Shown here: positions 33,255 through 46,548 of the stretch, in pieces | Position numbering within the stretch: the first letter of the stretch is position 1 | Layout of the letters: each line of letters begins with the position of its first letter | Assembly (NCBI GenBank): GCA_026874595.1 | Contig: CM049317.1 | Location: forward strand, 18,007,382 to 18,071,381 | Length of the DNA: 64,000 nucleotides | Source of the DNA: Sipunculus nudus | Lineage: Eukaryota; Annelida; Sipuncula; Golfingiida; Sipunculidae | Direction: 5' to 3' | Program-made: the position numbers and the translations under genes | Notes under the pieces: generated by a model | Seen by the model: only the letters and a program-made list of their open reading frames with translations | What the model was told of the DNA's origin: nothing | Database searches by the model: none

Positions 33255-36250
33255 AATGAACATGAAAAGAAGAGAGACATCAACGCCAACATTTCAAACA
33301 ATCATATTATTTGGATAACATGTACAGATTGTTGCTAAATTGTCAGCTACCCCTGTAGCCTTCGTCAGAGCGAGTGACTTACTGTAAACAAAGCTGATAG
33401 TTGACCCTTCGCTAGGTGAACGGGGCTACCTTGCGAGCTATACCCATTAATCTATCTGATGTCTTGACAGGACTGGCCTGCGTATATCCACATGAAAACA
33501 GGGCTGCTGGGGTGTCAAAGACAGGGAGGGGTTAGCCTCGAGGGGAAATGTATGTGCTGAGTGCCGGGTATTTACAGAGAAAAACCAAGTCTTTGTTTAA
33601 TCCTTTTATGTGCTTACGTAGGGTATGAATGGGCTTTTGTTCTCATGTGAATCTGTCTTTGCTGGAGGGAAAGTTGCCTTTAAAGATGGTGCATGTGAGA
33701 TCTCGGAGAGAATGGTCGGATTTGTTGAAATGTGCGGCCACGGGGAATCCGGGAGTGTTGTCGCGCATGTTTTTGTTTTTTTTTGTGGTTGTTCATTCTG
33801 AGCCTGAATTTAGTGCCGGTTTCTCCTATATAATTTTCCTCCCCATTGGGGCATTTTTTACAAGTAATAAAGTGAATGACATTTGAGGAATTGCAAGAAA
33901 AAGTGCCTGGCCTGAGGGTTATGTTAGATCCTGGGGACTGAAATGTGGGTTTGGTGTTTAAATATCGCAAATCTCACAGCGGCGGTCACCGCATTTGACA
34001 TTCCCTGACGGGCTGTTATGTTTGTGTAGTTTCGAGTTTAGGTTGGGAGGTTGTCTGTAACGGGAGGCGTGGAGAAAAGAGAATCTGTAGCGGGATTTGA
34101 ATTAAAGTTATTCCAGCATTTTTGTATAGTTTTGTTGATAGAGATGATGGCCGGGTGAAATTCCTGGATTATGGGAATGCGTGAATTTATGTCTTTGTAA
34201 CTGAGGAGGCTGTTTTGTTTAATATTACAAACTTTTTCAAAATTTGGTAGGATTAACTTGAAAGGGTACCCTTTAATGAGGAATGTTGTATTTAAAATCT
34301 GGATCATTTGAGCATATGCGTCTGTAGCGCAGCATCTGTGCAAATACAATCCCTCGTTTGAGATGTTGTGGCTGGAAGCTACTGTAGTGGAGATAGCTGT
34401 GACGGTCAGTTGGTTTATGATAAATGCTGGTGGTCAAATGTCCTTCTGACAAATGCAACTGACACATCAAGGAATGGGCTTTGTGTGGGTGGGGAGTCGA
34501 TTGTGAATTTGATATGATTGTTGACATTATTCGCTTGTGTAAAAAAATGTTCTAGAGATTCTGGACAGTGTTGCCATACAATAAATATGTCATCAATGTA
34601 ACGCATATACGCTCAAGGCTTTGATGGGCTGTCGGACAGCAGTTTCCGTTCGAAATCCTACATAAATATATTGGCATAAGCGGGCGCCATTTTGGTTCCC
34701 ATTGCCGTACCCTGGGTCTGGACATAGCACTTATCATTGAACTCAATTAAGTTATGGATAAGAAAAAACTGATTTTTGGTTGTAGTATCGCTGATTACTT
34801 GAGGTGAACACCTATTAACTGACATGAAATTGCGACAGGCTTCTATTCCCCCAGTGTGAGAAATGTTACTATACAGTCCAGTGACATCCATACTGACTAG
34901 CAAAGTGTTAGGGGGTATTGTTGGTATGTCCGACAGTTTATTGAGAAAATTTGTGGTGTCCTTTATGTAGCTTGGTATATTCTGGAGAAGTTGCTGCAGA
35001 ATCGAATCTACATGGCCAGACATGTTTTCAGTCAGGGTTCCTATGGAGGAAGCGATGGGACGGAGAGGCGGTAGTATGCCTAGTTGTTTGCGATATGATA
35101 CATATTTTCAGCATCTGTTATGATATTTAATGGGCGGTTATCAGGTTGGTCGATTGTTGTCTCTTGAACCAAATTTGCTAACTTATGAACCTTTGGGAGT
35201 CCATAAAATGTGGCTGGCTTAGGTTCGGAAGGTAGCGAGGAATTTAATTCTCTGGCACAAGTGGTGAGTGTTTTAATCATGGCCTTGGCCTCCCCGATGA
35301 AAAGTCCAGTTGTAGTGGCGGGGACTGGTTCATAAGTATGAGTGTCTCCAAGAAGTTCTTCACAGGTTTTGATGTAGTCTGAGGTGTTCATTAGAGCTAT
35401 TGCTTAACGGTGGTTCAGACTGACGTTGGGTACTCCCATGTGAACGGGTTGTGAGAGAAAATTATTAAAATGGCTATGGGCTGTGTTTACGAAAGGGTCG
35501 ATAAACATGTTGCGTCCAGGTGGAGGGGTCCAATGACTTTCACGTTTCTTGCGTTCGTAAGATCTTGTTTCTGTTTTGTTAATTGGGTCCTGAAAAAAAC
35601 TCATGAAGTCGCACTCTCCTAATGAAATCTTCATTTTTCCGGCACATCTGTATTGCCCATTGTTTTTGGTGCGGGGCAGAACGATAAGCCCATCTGTAAA
35701 ATATCCGTTTGATCATTCGATTGTGTTTGACTGGAAAGATTGACGATGTTTGATTTATAATCCTTTTTTGGGTTGACTGGGGACCAAGTGGATACAGTCT
35801 TAGCTGGGTGGATGTTGCCTGATTGTACCGATGAAATTTTAAGATATGAGGGGTGTGTGTTCCACAAAGTATCAAGTTTGCGTACCTTTTTAGAGAATTG
35901 TTGTGTCCGGATTTTGCCCATGGTTTTTGGTGTGGGGCAGAACGATAAGCCCATCTGTAAAATATCCGTTTGATCATTCGATTGTGTTTGACTGGAAAGA
36001 TTGACGATGTTTGATTGATATTCCTTTTTTGGTTCGACTGTGGACCAAGTGGATACAGTCTTAGCTGGGTGGATGTTGCCTGATTGTACCGAGGAAATTT
36101 TAAGATATGAGGGGTGTGTGTTCCACAAAGTATCAAGTTTTCGTACCTTTTTAGAGAATTGTTGTGTCCGGCTCCGATGATAAACTCTTGTTAAGGCATG
36201 CTCAGCTTCTTGATGAGTTGATGGCAGTGAGCTTGACAGTTTGGCTTTAG
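33252..36250 (-). mobile_element. Penelope-like retroelement, copy P2
   Basis: About 3.0 kb on the minus strand, 5' end near 36250 and 3' end next to (TA)n at 33251. Order on the minus strand: N-terminal region with a doubled 87-codon segment, reverse transcriptase, a CGDRRCEIC zinc-binding motif, and a GIY-YIG endonuclease. This order defines Penelope-like elements, which prime at nicked DNA. The coding sequence is interrupted (see pseudogene entry). The same internal lesions and the same flanks as P3 show that it spread by segmental duplication. Confidence 0.85.
33680..36170 (-). pseudogene. Penelope reverse transcriptase/GIY-YIG polyprotein remnant (P2)
   Basis: Recognisable blocks, minus strand: doubled QFSKKVRKLDTLWNTHPSYL to ILQMGLSFCP segment (36170-35650); MNTSDYIKTCEELLGDTHTY at 35391; YGLPKVHK; LLVSMDVTGLYSN (catalytic D) near 34900; GTAMGTKMAPAYANIFM ending 34661; MRYIDDIFIVWQ (catalytic DD) at 34606; thumb region with SIYHKPTDRHSYLH and RCCATDAYAQMIQ; CGDRRCEICDI near 33980; YIGETGTKFRLR near 33820. 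Lesions: TAA at 35404-35406, a 60-base deletion next to it that removes the KEADKGG block, TAG at 34658-34660 between the two catalytic RT motifs, and a one-base loss after CEICDI. It is not functional as it stands. Confidence 0.85.
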
Positions 36251-36425
36251 ACCCCCCCCCCCCCCTTTTTTCATCTGCTGCAAGCTTTTTTAAGTGTTTC
36301 AATGAAATTTTGCGGCCTGGACCCCCGCTCCTTTTTCGGACGTGGTGACTTTTTTTTAGGTTTTTCACTAGTCCTCCATGGTTGGACCCCCCCCCCCCTT
36401 TTTTCTAAATCCTGGATCCGCCCCT
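36251..36425. repeat. C/G-rich interspersed repeat next to P2
   Basis: The same block as at 11331, between the 5' end of the Penelope-like element and the Death-fold unit start (GATATGGGACAAATCAG). Confidence 0.8.
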
Positions 36426-36635
36426 GATATGGGACAAATCAGTTATAGCCCAATGAAATGTAAAGCAAGCCATGAAATTTGCTTGGCTTGTGTCTAAACG
36501 GCTCGCCTGCCATGTGTTATTTTTGGTTCAGAAAACAATGTTCGGAACAAAATGAAAGGGGAATTGATGGTTCTGTTTAAAGAGTTGCGCTAACAAATGG
36601 AATATTCCAATTTTAGGACGGGTACTGTTTAACAG

Positions 36636-36879
36636 AAAGCAATTGACACTCTCACTGTCTGGGCAAACAAACTTCCCAGAAACAAATTCGATCTGTCCAA
36701 GGTTCTCAATGCGGCGGGTTGTACATTACAAGATGACGGCACAGGTAATTCAAGCACGGTAAGTATTATCAATATTATATATTTTTACAAGATTTTTTTG
36801 TACATTGTTCGCTGTCTCCTAGACATCAGTGTCTGGGTTGGCCATGAATACACGACTCAATAGGCAATTATATCCTTAA
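36636..36879 (+). pseudogene. Death-fold gene 3' end, copy D3 (two terminal exons)
   Basis: Exons 36636-36758 (41 codons, KAIDTLTVWANKLPRNKF, then LNAAGCTLQDDG) and 36823-36879 (TSVSGLAMNTRLNRQLYP, stop TAA), with the same splice sites as copy D2. Both exons are open. No 5' exons are present, since the interspersed repeat and P2 lie just upstream. Confidence 0.5.
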
Positions 36880-37976
36880 AACAATATTCAATGTCACTCT
36901 GACGATTGCCGTAGACTCTCATGCCAGAACACCGAAATAGCGCTCTGTCTAGACACGAGCTATTTATGGAAAAGAGGAAATAGTTTAGTTATACGTGGCC
37001 ACTGTGAGAGCAAACAGTGAACTGTTAAATCGTTGACAAATATTTTCCATGTCGCATACAAGAATAAGGAAACATAAGAATCATTGTTTGAATACGTCAC
37101 ACTTTGTCATAGGGATCCCTGGATCTTAACTTTAAAGCTCGAGACATCTACAAGCTTATGTTTATATTGGTAAGAGAAGCACACTCGCGGGTTGTGGTTG
37201 ACTCCTGCGAATTAATTGTGTGTCTCAGTATTAGATACCCCAACACATTTTCATTTAATGTAAATAAATTAAATTTTATGATTGGCTGCTCGAGTGTTGT
37301 TATCTACCGTGTTATGCGAGTATATCTTAAGTATCTACCTTGATTCTGTCGTACGGAAACTTTAATTGCGAAAAAAGAGAAGATGAACACACTTGGGAAT
37401 ATATTAAGCTTCCATTGTTATTCTACATAACTGAACTCTATGTGTCTATACATGTTTATAATGTTGAGAAACTTAAGACCTGAATTAAATACGTTTCCTC
37501 AAAAGATGTCATGGACGACTCCACAGTATAGCCAAAAGACAGATCATTAGGTATTAATTCTGCATATTTCAGTCTCCATTACACGAAAAAAAAATGTTCC
37601 TTCCTTTCATGGCTCCTGCTTTTGGTTTGCTAGATAAATGCATTTATTGACATATCTTCATATGCCTGCTAATTATCCCGGCGACACAACAAAGTAACAT
37701 AGTGCCTCTTACCTCAATAAGTATGCGTGGGTTTGGCCGGAAATATAATTCAGGAGAGTAGCTCCACTGGGCAACATTTATAATGAGTTTCTTTAAAATC
37801 AATAAGATTTTTAGTAAGTCATCACGGTCTGGTGACCTCTGACCTCATTTAATATGCATAGATTTTCCAGCGAATCACCACAAAACAACGATCACCTTTT
37901 ACCAATATTTTTTACGCTCTTTATATCAGACCACTTTATCGAGGTCCCAATGGTGCTCGTTATTTCGAGATTTTAA

Positions 37977-38024
37977 TGTATATATATGTATATATATATA
38001 TATATATATATAAAGAGAGAGAGA

Positions 38025-38066
<42 letters not shown>

Positions 38067-38070
38067 AAGA
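37977..38070. repeat. (TA)n/(GA)n microsatellite
   Basis: TA repeats with two GTA interruptions pass into GA repeats, at the orthologous place. Confidence 0.95.
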
Positions 38071-39660
38071 AAGAGAATTGAAGGGGAACCTGACACTTTA
38101 CTGGCGCCCCCTTCTGATGACACTGCAAACTTAAAATATCTGGTTTAATCATAATGTCATGAGGCTACATATTTTGTCGTTTGTGACTTTTTTTGTCATG
38201 AAAACGTCATCGCTTCAGGGCATCATTTGAGAAAACTAACTAGAATGAACAATAATTGTTGGAATGCTCAGTGGATAGCATTATTTAATTATTTTTTAAA
38301 TAGTACCAAATTTTTACATAGACATTTTTAAACAGAATATCATCAGAAGAGGCTCAAGTGCAGGAATATACCAACGGCTATCTTGTCAACTGTCATTTTT
38401 GACACTTGCAAGTATATGACAAAAAGAACCTTAATATCACCATATGATTGTAAGTGACACTGGTGGTGTAATTATGAAGAGATAATTAGTATATACCCAT
38501 AGTTTTTGGTGCTAATATTTATATTTCTTTTCATATGAGCATCTTAAAATCTGATCATATATTGTAGACGTCAGAAGCCATTTATGTGTGGACTTGCTCT
38601 CTGTCTCACAAACACCAGTCCTTTGGGGGACTAATAATGTCTTAGATTTTCATATTTTGGCCTAATATTTCAAAATTTAACCCATTGACATTCACATTTT
38701 TGTATTTAAATAAGATTGATATTTAATTTTGCATGTTTATTTAGGATAGTATGAAAAATACATTGGTCAGTTTTCTTAAATATGTAACTTTTGTTTCCCC
38801 CCTTAGTTATAATATCATATAAAAACCCACCACAAGTGTCCATTTTCAACCTCATATACTGCAAAAATAAGCACATTGACCCCCAAATTTTATTTCATGA
38901 TTTTACAAAATATGCCTTGCAGATATCATGTGCAAAATATTTAAGAAATTCCATTGGTAGTTTAAAGTGTCATGTTCCCCCTTAAATAGACACCTCCCTT
39001 ATAAATTAGACTACAGAAAGGCTGATGTATAAAATCGTATGATTTGATTTTGAAGGTAACATCCCTGACAAAAAAAAACCCTAATTTAGAGTCAATCCAA
39101 AAGATTTTTCAAATGCACATTAGATCCATAAAGTATATGTCTTTTTATACATGCTGCAGAGCTCCTTTAAAAGTATGTATTTATGAATTTCATATTCATT
39201 TTTATATGATTTTTCTAATGGTTTACGATTTTAAGCAACCCATTACACCAAACTCCTTTTCCGTAAGCTAATATTGATAACCCCGATAAGAACTCAAAAT
39301 TTTTTAAATTTTGATCCAGTTAAAAAAAAAAAAAATTAAACAAGTTTAATTGCATTTACCATCAGAAATCACACTACACCGGGTGTAAAATTGTACGTAC
39401 TTAATGGATCTAACATTAATTTTAAATGACATTTATTTAAGAGGATTTTCGTTTGGATGCTACCTTAACTATCCATTACTATTCATATGAGCGAAATATT
39501 GTCATTTTATATGCCACCTGAATATATCATTTAATGTCAAAATGTCTGAGGTATAAAGCATTTTCACCGTATGTAAACACATCCAGACAACGGATGTAAT
39601 TATCACCACTCATTCTGTGGCGGATCCCGCAGTCTTAACTGTCAGAACACTTGCTTTCAC

Positions 39661-39663
<3 letters not shown>

Positions 39664-39711
<48 letters not shown>
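39664..39711. repeat. (TA)n microsatellite
   Basis: A pure TA run at the position equivalent to 16056, 55331 and 62520. Confidence 0.95.
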
Positions 39712-39712
<1 letters not shown>

Positions 39713-40583
39713 TGAAACAATTATATCTTTCATAAAACAAGTAATGTAGAATATGGGTTTCTAAATAATCGTGAGGCATATATGACTTCATTCATGTCCT
39801 CAAAGGAATAAAAATTGAACACTGTTATGCCCATGACAGTTCAATGTCACATGAGCCATTGATATCCCATTACAATAAACCAACAGTCATTTCTTGACAT
39901 TTATTGAACTCCGCAGACAATTATCAATTGAATCCTGCAGAGCTCTAAACCTGTAAAACGGACAGCTACCCTGGAATGTAAGGATTAAGGGCATTCACCC
40001 AAAATACATGCAGACGAAAGTATGTAAATGACTATATGGTGTGAAAGATTTACCTGTGTTAGGAGATGAGTGTACATATTATTTAAAAGACTATATTTCT
40101 TTTTCTTTCTCATTTGGGGTGACGTGAATGATATATTACATAACATCTTATTGGTGTGCTAATTAATCTATTAAATCGACTATTGGTCGTTTTCATCCAC
40201 AAATGGTTAAATCTATTCATTTCTAATGCTCTTTTGCATAATCGATCACAAGGGATTATGTATGCACATCCAAAGAAGTGATATAGAAGAACGATACAAT
40301 ATTCTTATTCTGTCATAGAGATAAGAAAGACGGGGCACAAACAGTTAACCTCATTGAACCAAGGAGTTATAAATACAATTGTATCTCAATGATTAAACCT
40401 TGTCCTTGTGGACTGAATACGTGTTATCAACCCGGCCGTTACCTTGACCTTGCAACGTCATATACACGTCAGACTGAATTTGTTGTTTATATGTTTATAC
40501 AACGAATATATAATATATAATTTATATTATCGAATATGATTTGACTAACTATTCACACCACCGCTAAGATACCTTTTCTCAAT

Positions 40584-40643
40584 ACATAAAGCAAGTAGCA
40601 GGTTCTCAGATACTCCTCAGGTCGGCAGAAATGTAGGCGGAAC
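40584..40643 (+). promoter_or_regulatory. Putative core promoter and start-stop uORF of lectin copy 4
   Basis: ATAAAG box upstream and ATGTAG at 40631-40636, 13 nt before the lectin ATG. Confidence 0.4.
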
Positions 40644-43600
40644 ATGGCACGGTTGTCTCTCCTGATTTATGCAACATCAGGTATCAGTATTTGTATATTT
40701 ACAGAGCATACCTTTTAATATTTCTGGTCATACTTTTGAAAGTAAAGACCACCTTTGCAAAATAAACCAACCTACATCCTACATATCTAAAACCCAGACG
40801 ATTCAAATTAAGCAAAATGTATTATTCAGTATTAACTATTTTTTTTCTTTCTTAAAATATGTTTATGAGCTATTAAATCCGCCGTATTTTAATCCTGATT
40901 TATTGATTTTCAAAACTTTTTTATTTTGATTTAAATATCATCTGATTCACCCTTCCTCAATTTATTTTATTCGTTTCTTGCTTCTTAAACTTAGAGAGAT
41001 TGGCCAGACACAGACGATTTATGGAATGATTGTAAACTGTAAATTGCATTTAGAAAGGAGTGCATATTGAGAAAATAAATAAATTGAGTCATGCAAATGT
41101 TAAATACATAAATACAATGAATCCTGCAGTGAATGATTCAGGCGGGGGGGGGGGGGGGGTGTTGACACCAGAAGGTTTAATTGGTTACATGCAAATGTGT
41201 ATATTTGGATACGTTTTAAACGCAAACTAATTTGTGCATCTAAAGCTTCATGTGTAAGGGTATAGGAATATGTACTACGCATGTTACAATATTTTGGAAT
41301 AATTTATAGACTTTGCATCTTGTGCATGGGATCGGTGTTTCACACACAAGATAGAGCGGAACTCGCAGACGTGTGCCGTGGACTGTTCAAATATGGTCAG
41401 AAAAAATATAAGCCTCGTTCCTTTTGTCCTGACAATCATAAGCCAGATTCTGGCCCTGAGAAAACATGTGGTAAGTTTCTATCATTTACTATATCGCGTG
41501 GATTTCCGTCCTAACCTAACCGATGAAAGAGGAATTAATTAGTTAATTATTTAATTAATCATTCCTCTTGATTAATCTTTAATGCCCATAAAAGGATATT
41601 TTTTTTCTACATTTTAAGCTAGATATTAGCCTACCTTTTTCTATAGATTTTGTTTGTAGATATTTGGCTTATACTGCACACATATTGATGAACGGTAGGT
41701 AATGCATGTTAAGAAACGTTTTTATAATGTCTTTGTGATGGATTTTTTTTCATCTACGAGCTGATAGTAAACCAGCGCTTATATCGACAAACAGCAAAAA
41801 AAAAAGTAACTGAAGGTGGCTGGTTGCATATGTCCAGAATGATAAAGGTCAATATTACAACAGGCCATTGATAAAGGTCAATATTACAACAGGCCATTGA
41901 TAAAGGTCAATATTACAACAGGCCATTGATAAAGGTCAATATTACAACAGGCCATTGATAAAGGTCAATATTACAACAGGCCATTGATAAAGGTCAATAT
42001 TACAACAGGCCATTGATAAAGGTCAATATTACAACAGGCCATTGATAAAGGTCAATATTACAACAGGCCATTGATAAAGGTCAATATTACAACAGGCCAT
42101 TGATAAAGGTCAATATTACAACAGGCCATTTATAAAGGTCAATATTACAACAGGCCATTTATAAAGGTCAATATTACAACAGGCCATTTATAAAGGTCAA
42201 TAACACAACAGGCCATTGATAAAGGTCAATAACACAACAGGCCATTGATAAAGGTCAATATTACAACAGGCCATTGATAAAGGTCAATATTACAACAGGC
42301 CATTGATAAAGGTCAATATTACAACAGGCCATTGATAAAGGTCAATATTACAACAGGCCATTGATAAAGGTCAATATTACAACAGGCCATTGATAAAGGT
42401 CAATATTACAACAGGCCATTGATAAAGGTCAATATTACAACAGGCCATTGATAAAGGTCAATATTACAACAGGCCATTGATAAAGGTCAATATTACAACA
42501 GGCCATTGATAAAGGTCAATATTACAACAGGCCATTTATAAAGGTCAATATTACAACAGGCCATTTATAAAGGTCAATATTACAACAGGCCATTGATAAA
42601 GGTCAATATTACAACAGGCCATTGATAAAGGTCAATATTACAACAGGCCATTGATAAAGGTCAATATTACAACAGGCCATTTACAAAACTCTGATTTGTC
42701 TGACGCCGCCAGACGACCCTGCTGAATCTTTCTGAATTATTTTTGCTGGTACCGAACATGTTACTTACAAGTGGAGATAAACAAAGCAAATTGTCTGTGT
42801 ACTCTTGAATAGGCGTTGTCTGGCCTATTTTTATGAAAACAAATGAGAGATTGTCTTCAGTTTATGGACGCTAGATATCAGAAAGGGCCCCTTTAAGTAG
42901 GAACTTAGAAAAGAATGGTTAGGCCAAAAAAACGGTATGGTTCTCAGGCACCGCCCGCGTCAATTTTAACGTAATTTTTTTTTTCATCATTCACAAAGAT
43001 AAAATAATACTATTTTGATAACATTTCCTTTGCTATTTAGTGCTTTTACCTGTTTAGCAAAACAAAAATCTATTATTATCATGATCATGTGACATTGTTA
43101 TCGAAAAATACAAAAAAGTAAAAAAAAAAAAAAAAAAGCCCACCCGCACAGACTTTTAAAAAAGTGCCTGAGAAACATACCTTTTTTTGGCCTTATGTCG
43201 ATTGACATGTATGTTAATGCATTCACGTTTATAAAACTCAATAGTTTGTTGATATCAAAAAAGTGACCATGGGTGAAGACCATTTGTGAGAAGAAGCATG
43301 TTTTCACATACTTCAATTTTTACAAAACTTACATGAGGCCTTAGAACCTTGAATACGGATGATTTTACGTTGACATAACCCTGCATGCATATAGTGTTAA
43401 TAGTATTTAGGCCAAAGATAATAAATAAAAAGGCATAGTTCTCAGGCATTTATTTTTTCTCAAAAATCATTGCAGGCGGGCGGTATTTTATTTTTTACCT
43501 TATTTTTGTATTTTTTTTTATAAAAATATTATATGGTCAGGGAAAAGCATGAATATATCAATTTTTTTTTGCTAAACAGGTTAAAGCTCTAAATAACAAA

Positions 43601-43961
43601 GGAAATCTTATCAAATTGTATTATTTTATCTTCTTGAAAGTGGGGGTTAAAAGCGGGGTTGTTTGAAGCGGGGGTTAAAATTGACGCGTTCGGTGCCTGC
43701 GAACCATACCATTAATATTTGTTGACCTTACTGTGCTGTATTTCAATTCCGCATTGTGATGGGGAATACAGCTATATGTTCATACCAAGGAGCCCAAACC
43801 TTGGTAGCCCTGCCTCATGCTACGCGTTCTATCCAAATGAATGGGTCACATATGTCAGGGCAAAGAAGTTATGTGAATACACAGGAGGCCATGTTGGTGG
43901 CCTGAAAACAGAAGACGAGGATAACCATGTACAGGCTATCATTAGAGAAAACGAGCTGTAG
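40644..43961 (+). pseudogene. C-type lectin-like gene, copy 4 (broken, last exon missing)
   Basis: Equivalent exons are 40644-40680, 41310-41470 and 43747-43961. Exon 2 has lost four bases near its start (ACTTTGCATC where others have ACTTGATTTGCATC) and carries a one-base insertion in the A run after GGTCAG, so it is frameshifted. Exon 3 has no acceptor (TTTCAA) and ends in TAG (43959-43961). Exon 4 is absent: similarity to other units stops near 44993, about 15 bases before its expected start, and unrelated sequence follows. Confidence 0.8.
41840..42680. repeat. 29-bp minisatellite, 29 units
   Basis: The same unit as in copies 2 and 3, exactly 29 units (841 bases). Several units have the variant CCATTTATAAAGG, and two adjacent units have TCAATAACACAACAG, so internal subtypes exist. 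Confidence 0.98.
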
Positions 43962-44992
43962 GTGAGTGGTAGGTAATGACATAGGATACCTCGGTCTCTG
44001 TATGTTCATTTGACGTGTGTTCAAAATGCGTGGTAAAATATATTTGACTACTTTTATATTATATTTTGTTAAATGTATTTTGTTCAATCAAGATGGGTGG
44101 ATAAGCTACACCAGGTTACCGACAATTTACATCGGCATTGTCTTTGCTTATTGATATGTTGGCTTTACACCTATTTCTCTCTTAATGTGATTCATTTTAT
44201 CTTGTGGAAGATTTTATTAGTTCTCATGTATTGTTGTTCTTCAAAACATTTGACAAATCTTGAGAGTATTAGCTTCACACCTATGACGGGCTAACCATGC
44301 CTACCAATTCGTTCTGGTATTTGAAAGGTTTGAAGTATAATTCTTCATCTGGTGTAGCAGGCCACACCGCTCAAACCTTATTACAGCATATAACATGCTT
44401 AACATATTACCTGTTTAGCTCAGTGTTAGGTATTTCAGGTATTATCTTTTAATTTTCCCAAGCACTTTTTATTGATAACACATTTTGACATTGTTGGTCT
44501 TGTTTTGCCAGCAGTGCCTGTAGTCTTGTTTTACAAGTCTCTTTTTCTCTAGCATGTCAGGGGATAGTGGAGCCTGTTTGGCATTTTCTCTGTATTTTAC
44601 TTCAAACGGTGTACAGTTTAAACGGTATTCAGGGATAGTTATGCTCCTCAAGCAGCCATGACAAGCTGCAGTGTTTTAGAATTCGTTTCGTGTAACCGCT
44701 GCATTGTATAGCAGGATTCTCTGGGTCTAAACACAAGTGTGCGCACAGAACAAAAAATTGTCATCTTGCAAATGAGAGCTTGGTGTCGCATTATGCACTC
44801 AGCTCCATTTTTAAATTCTGACCTCGCTCTCGTTTGTCTGATAACACCGTTTCTTGCACAAGGCCAGGAATCAAACAAACGAGAATTGGGTTATTAGTGT
44901 AATCACACCAACGAGCGGGTGTCGCACATTCAAAGTTTTGAGTTGAATGAACAACTTTTGTATTGTAAATATACCAATATTTATCATGTAGT
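43962..44992. other. Intron 3 equivalent of lectin copy 4
   Basis: Aligns with introns 3 of the other copies (for example 29374-30400). Minus-strand frames of 60-76 codons recur here but have no domain and sit in an intron, so no gene is called. Confidence 0.6.
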
Positions 44993-45500
44993 GATAAAAA
45001 GAATTCCAATAAAATGCAGCCAGATGGAGAATGCTTTCAATGGGTGCATATTACTTGATTATATTCGCTAAACACGCTAAGCACAAAGTCAACATCAAGT
45101 CTGTAATTCAATAACATTTTTTTAAAAATTGTATTCCTCAAATACAGTTAGATTCATAAGAGATAGCAAATAATACAATGACTTTCTGTGATAAAAAATA
45201 TTAAAAAGTCCCTTTATATTCAGTTCTCAAGCAGCAGTTCACAGTAGAAGCCAGATACACATTCAAAGCGATCTTTACAGACACCATAAAAAAATCAGGT
45301 AAACTTATGTTGATTTTTTTTTCTCAGACAGCTCGTGCGATTTCGATCACTAATGATTAACCAACCTAGAAAAGATTATCTATGCCCTAAAATGAACGGA
45401 TATATAAACAAAGGAACGACCAAACAAATTCGATAGATTAATAATATATCAGAGTAATTGAATGAATATTATTCGACAGCTCAATTTATCCCAAGGTGTT
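44993..45500. other. About 500 bases found only once, in place of lectin exon 4
   Basis: From GATAAAAAGAATTCC to CCCAAGGTGTTATTG nothing matches elsewhere in the window. At about 45497 the sequence rejoins the block that starts at 31107 in unit 3. No coding frame or terminal repeat was seen. Confidence 0.5.
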
Positions 45501-46548
45501 ATTGTAGGATACACTGAGATTTTAATTTAATTGCTAAATAAAGTTAATTTATTTGTAAAGATGTAATAAGACAATCCCAAAAAAAAACATAAAGGTTATA
45601 AAGAAATTATTAGAGAAAATAATCTTTATCATGCATTTCTACACATTTAACAAATGCCTTAATGTTATGTAGCTTTTGTGGAACTGTCTCAGGTTGCAAC
45701 ATGATAGAATTAGCATTGTCTGTATGATGCGGATTAAAATGGGTCTTTCACCTAGATAGTTTAAATAAACGATGGTCTAATACAAATATGTTAATGTAAG
45801 CAAATGGAAACGACTGCTCCTTGTAACTGTACACAAATTTTATATGTTTAATTGTACTACCTTTTTTCTGAAAGGCATATGAAATGCAAATAAGCTATTA
45901 TGAATCAAAAAACCTTCCCTTGGCACAAACGTCCAAGCTCTCTTGATATATGATTTAAAGCAGATGGAAGCGAATGCTCCTTCTGATTGCACATTATGTT
46001 TATATGTGTCTGTACTATATTTTTTTTTGAGAGGTTTATCCATTGCAAATTGGCTATTATGAATCCAATACCTGCCCTTGGCACATACGTCAATTCTCTG
46101 TTGATACGCATTTAATGACCTTCCATAAAAAGTATGTTCGGTATTGCATTCAGTAGATAAGTTTTTATAAGCCTTTTTGTTTCCTTCTTGTTAAGGTTTA
46201 ACATAGCATATAAATAAATTAATTATATAAAGGTTTTGTAAACCATATCTATCACAGTTAGTGAAAGCACAGGAAGTATATAAGAATATTAAATCAGTCA
46301 AGTACATTAAAGTAAACCTCGCTCAGATACAATGTTCTTTTGCAATTATTCAGATGTTATTTTGTAAACGTAACTCTTTAAGCAGAGATTGTATAGGATA
46401 TTATGTTTTTTGTGCATGTAATACGTGGAAGGCCTAATTAAAACTGGGGACGTTTTATATGTTTATTAATGGTGTACTTCCTGTCCTCCTTTAAGAGCTG
46501 CTTAATAAAGACGCATCGCTCTTGCGACAAGCATTTTTTTATTGAAAA
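45501..46548. other. Upstream region of family C copy 4
   Basis: Equivalent to 31107-32162, including the 162-bp duplication at about 45816-46095. No gene was seen. Confidence 0.5.

Larger units (their letters stand above)
36880..40583. other. Conserved non-coding block of unit 4
   Basis: Equivalent to units 2 and 5 without the pogo element; the empty site is near 39174. Microsatellites at about 37977-38070 (TA then GA) and 39664-39711 (TA). No gene was seen. Confidence 0.6.
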
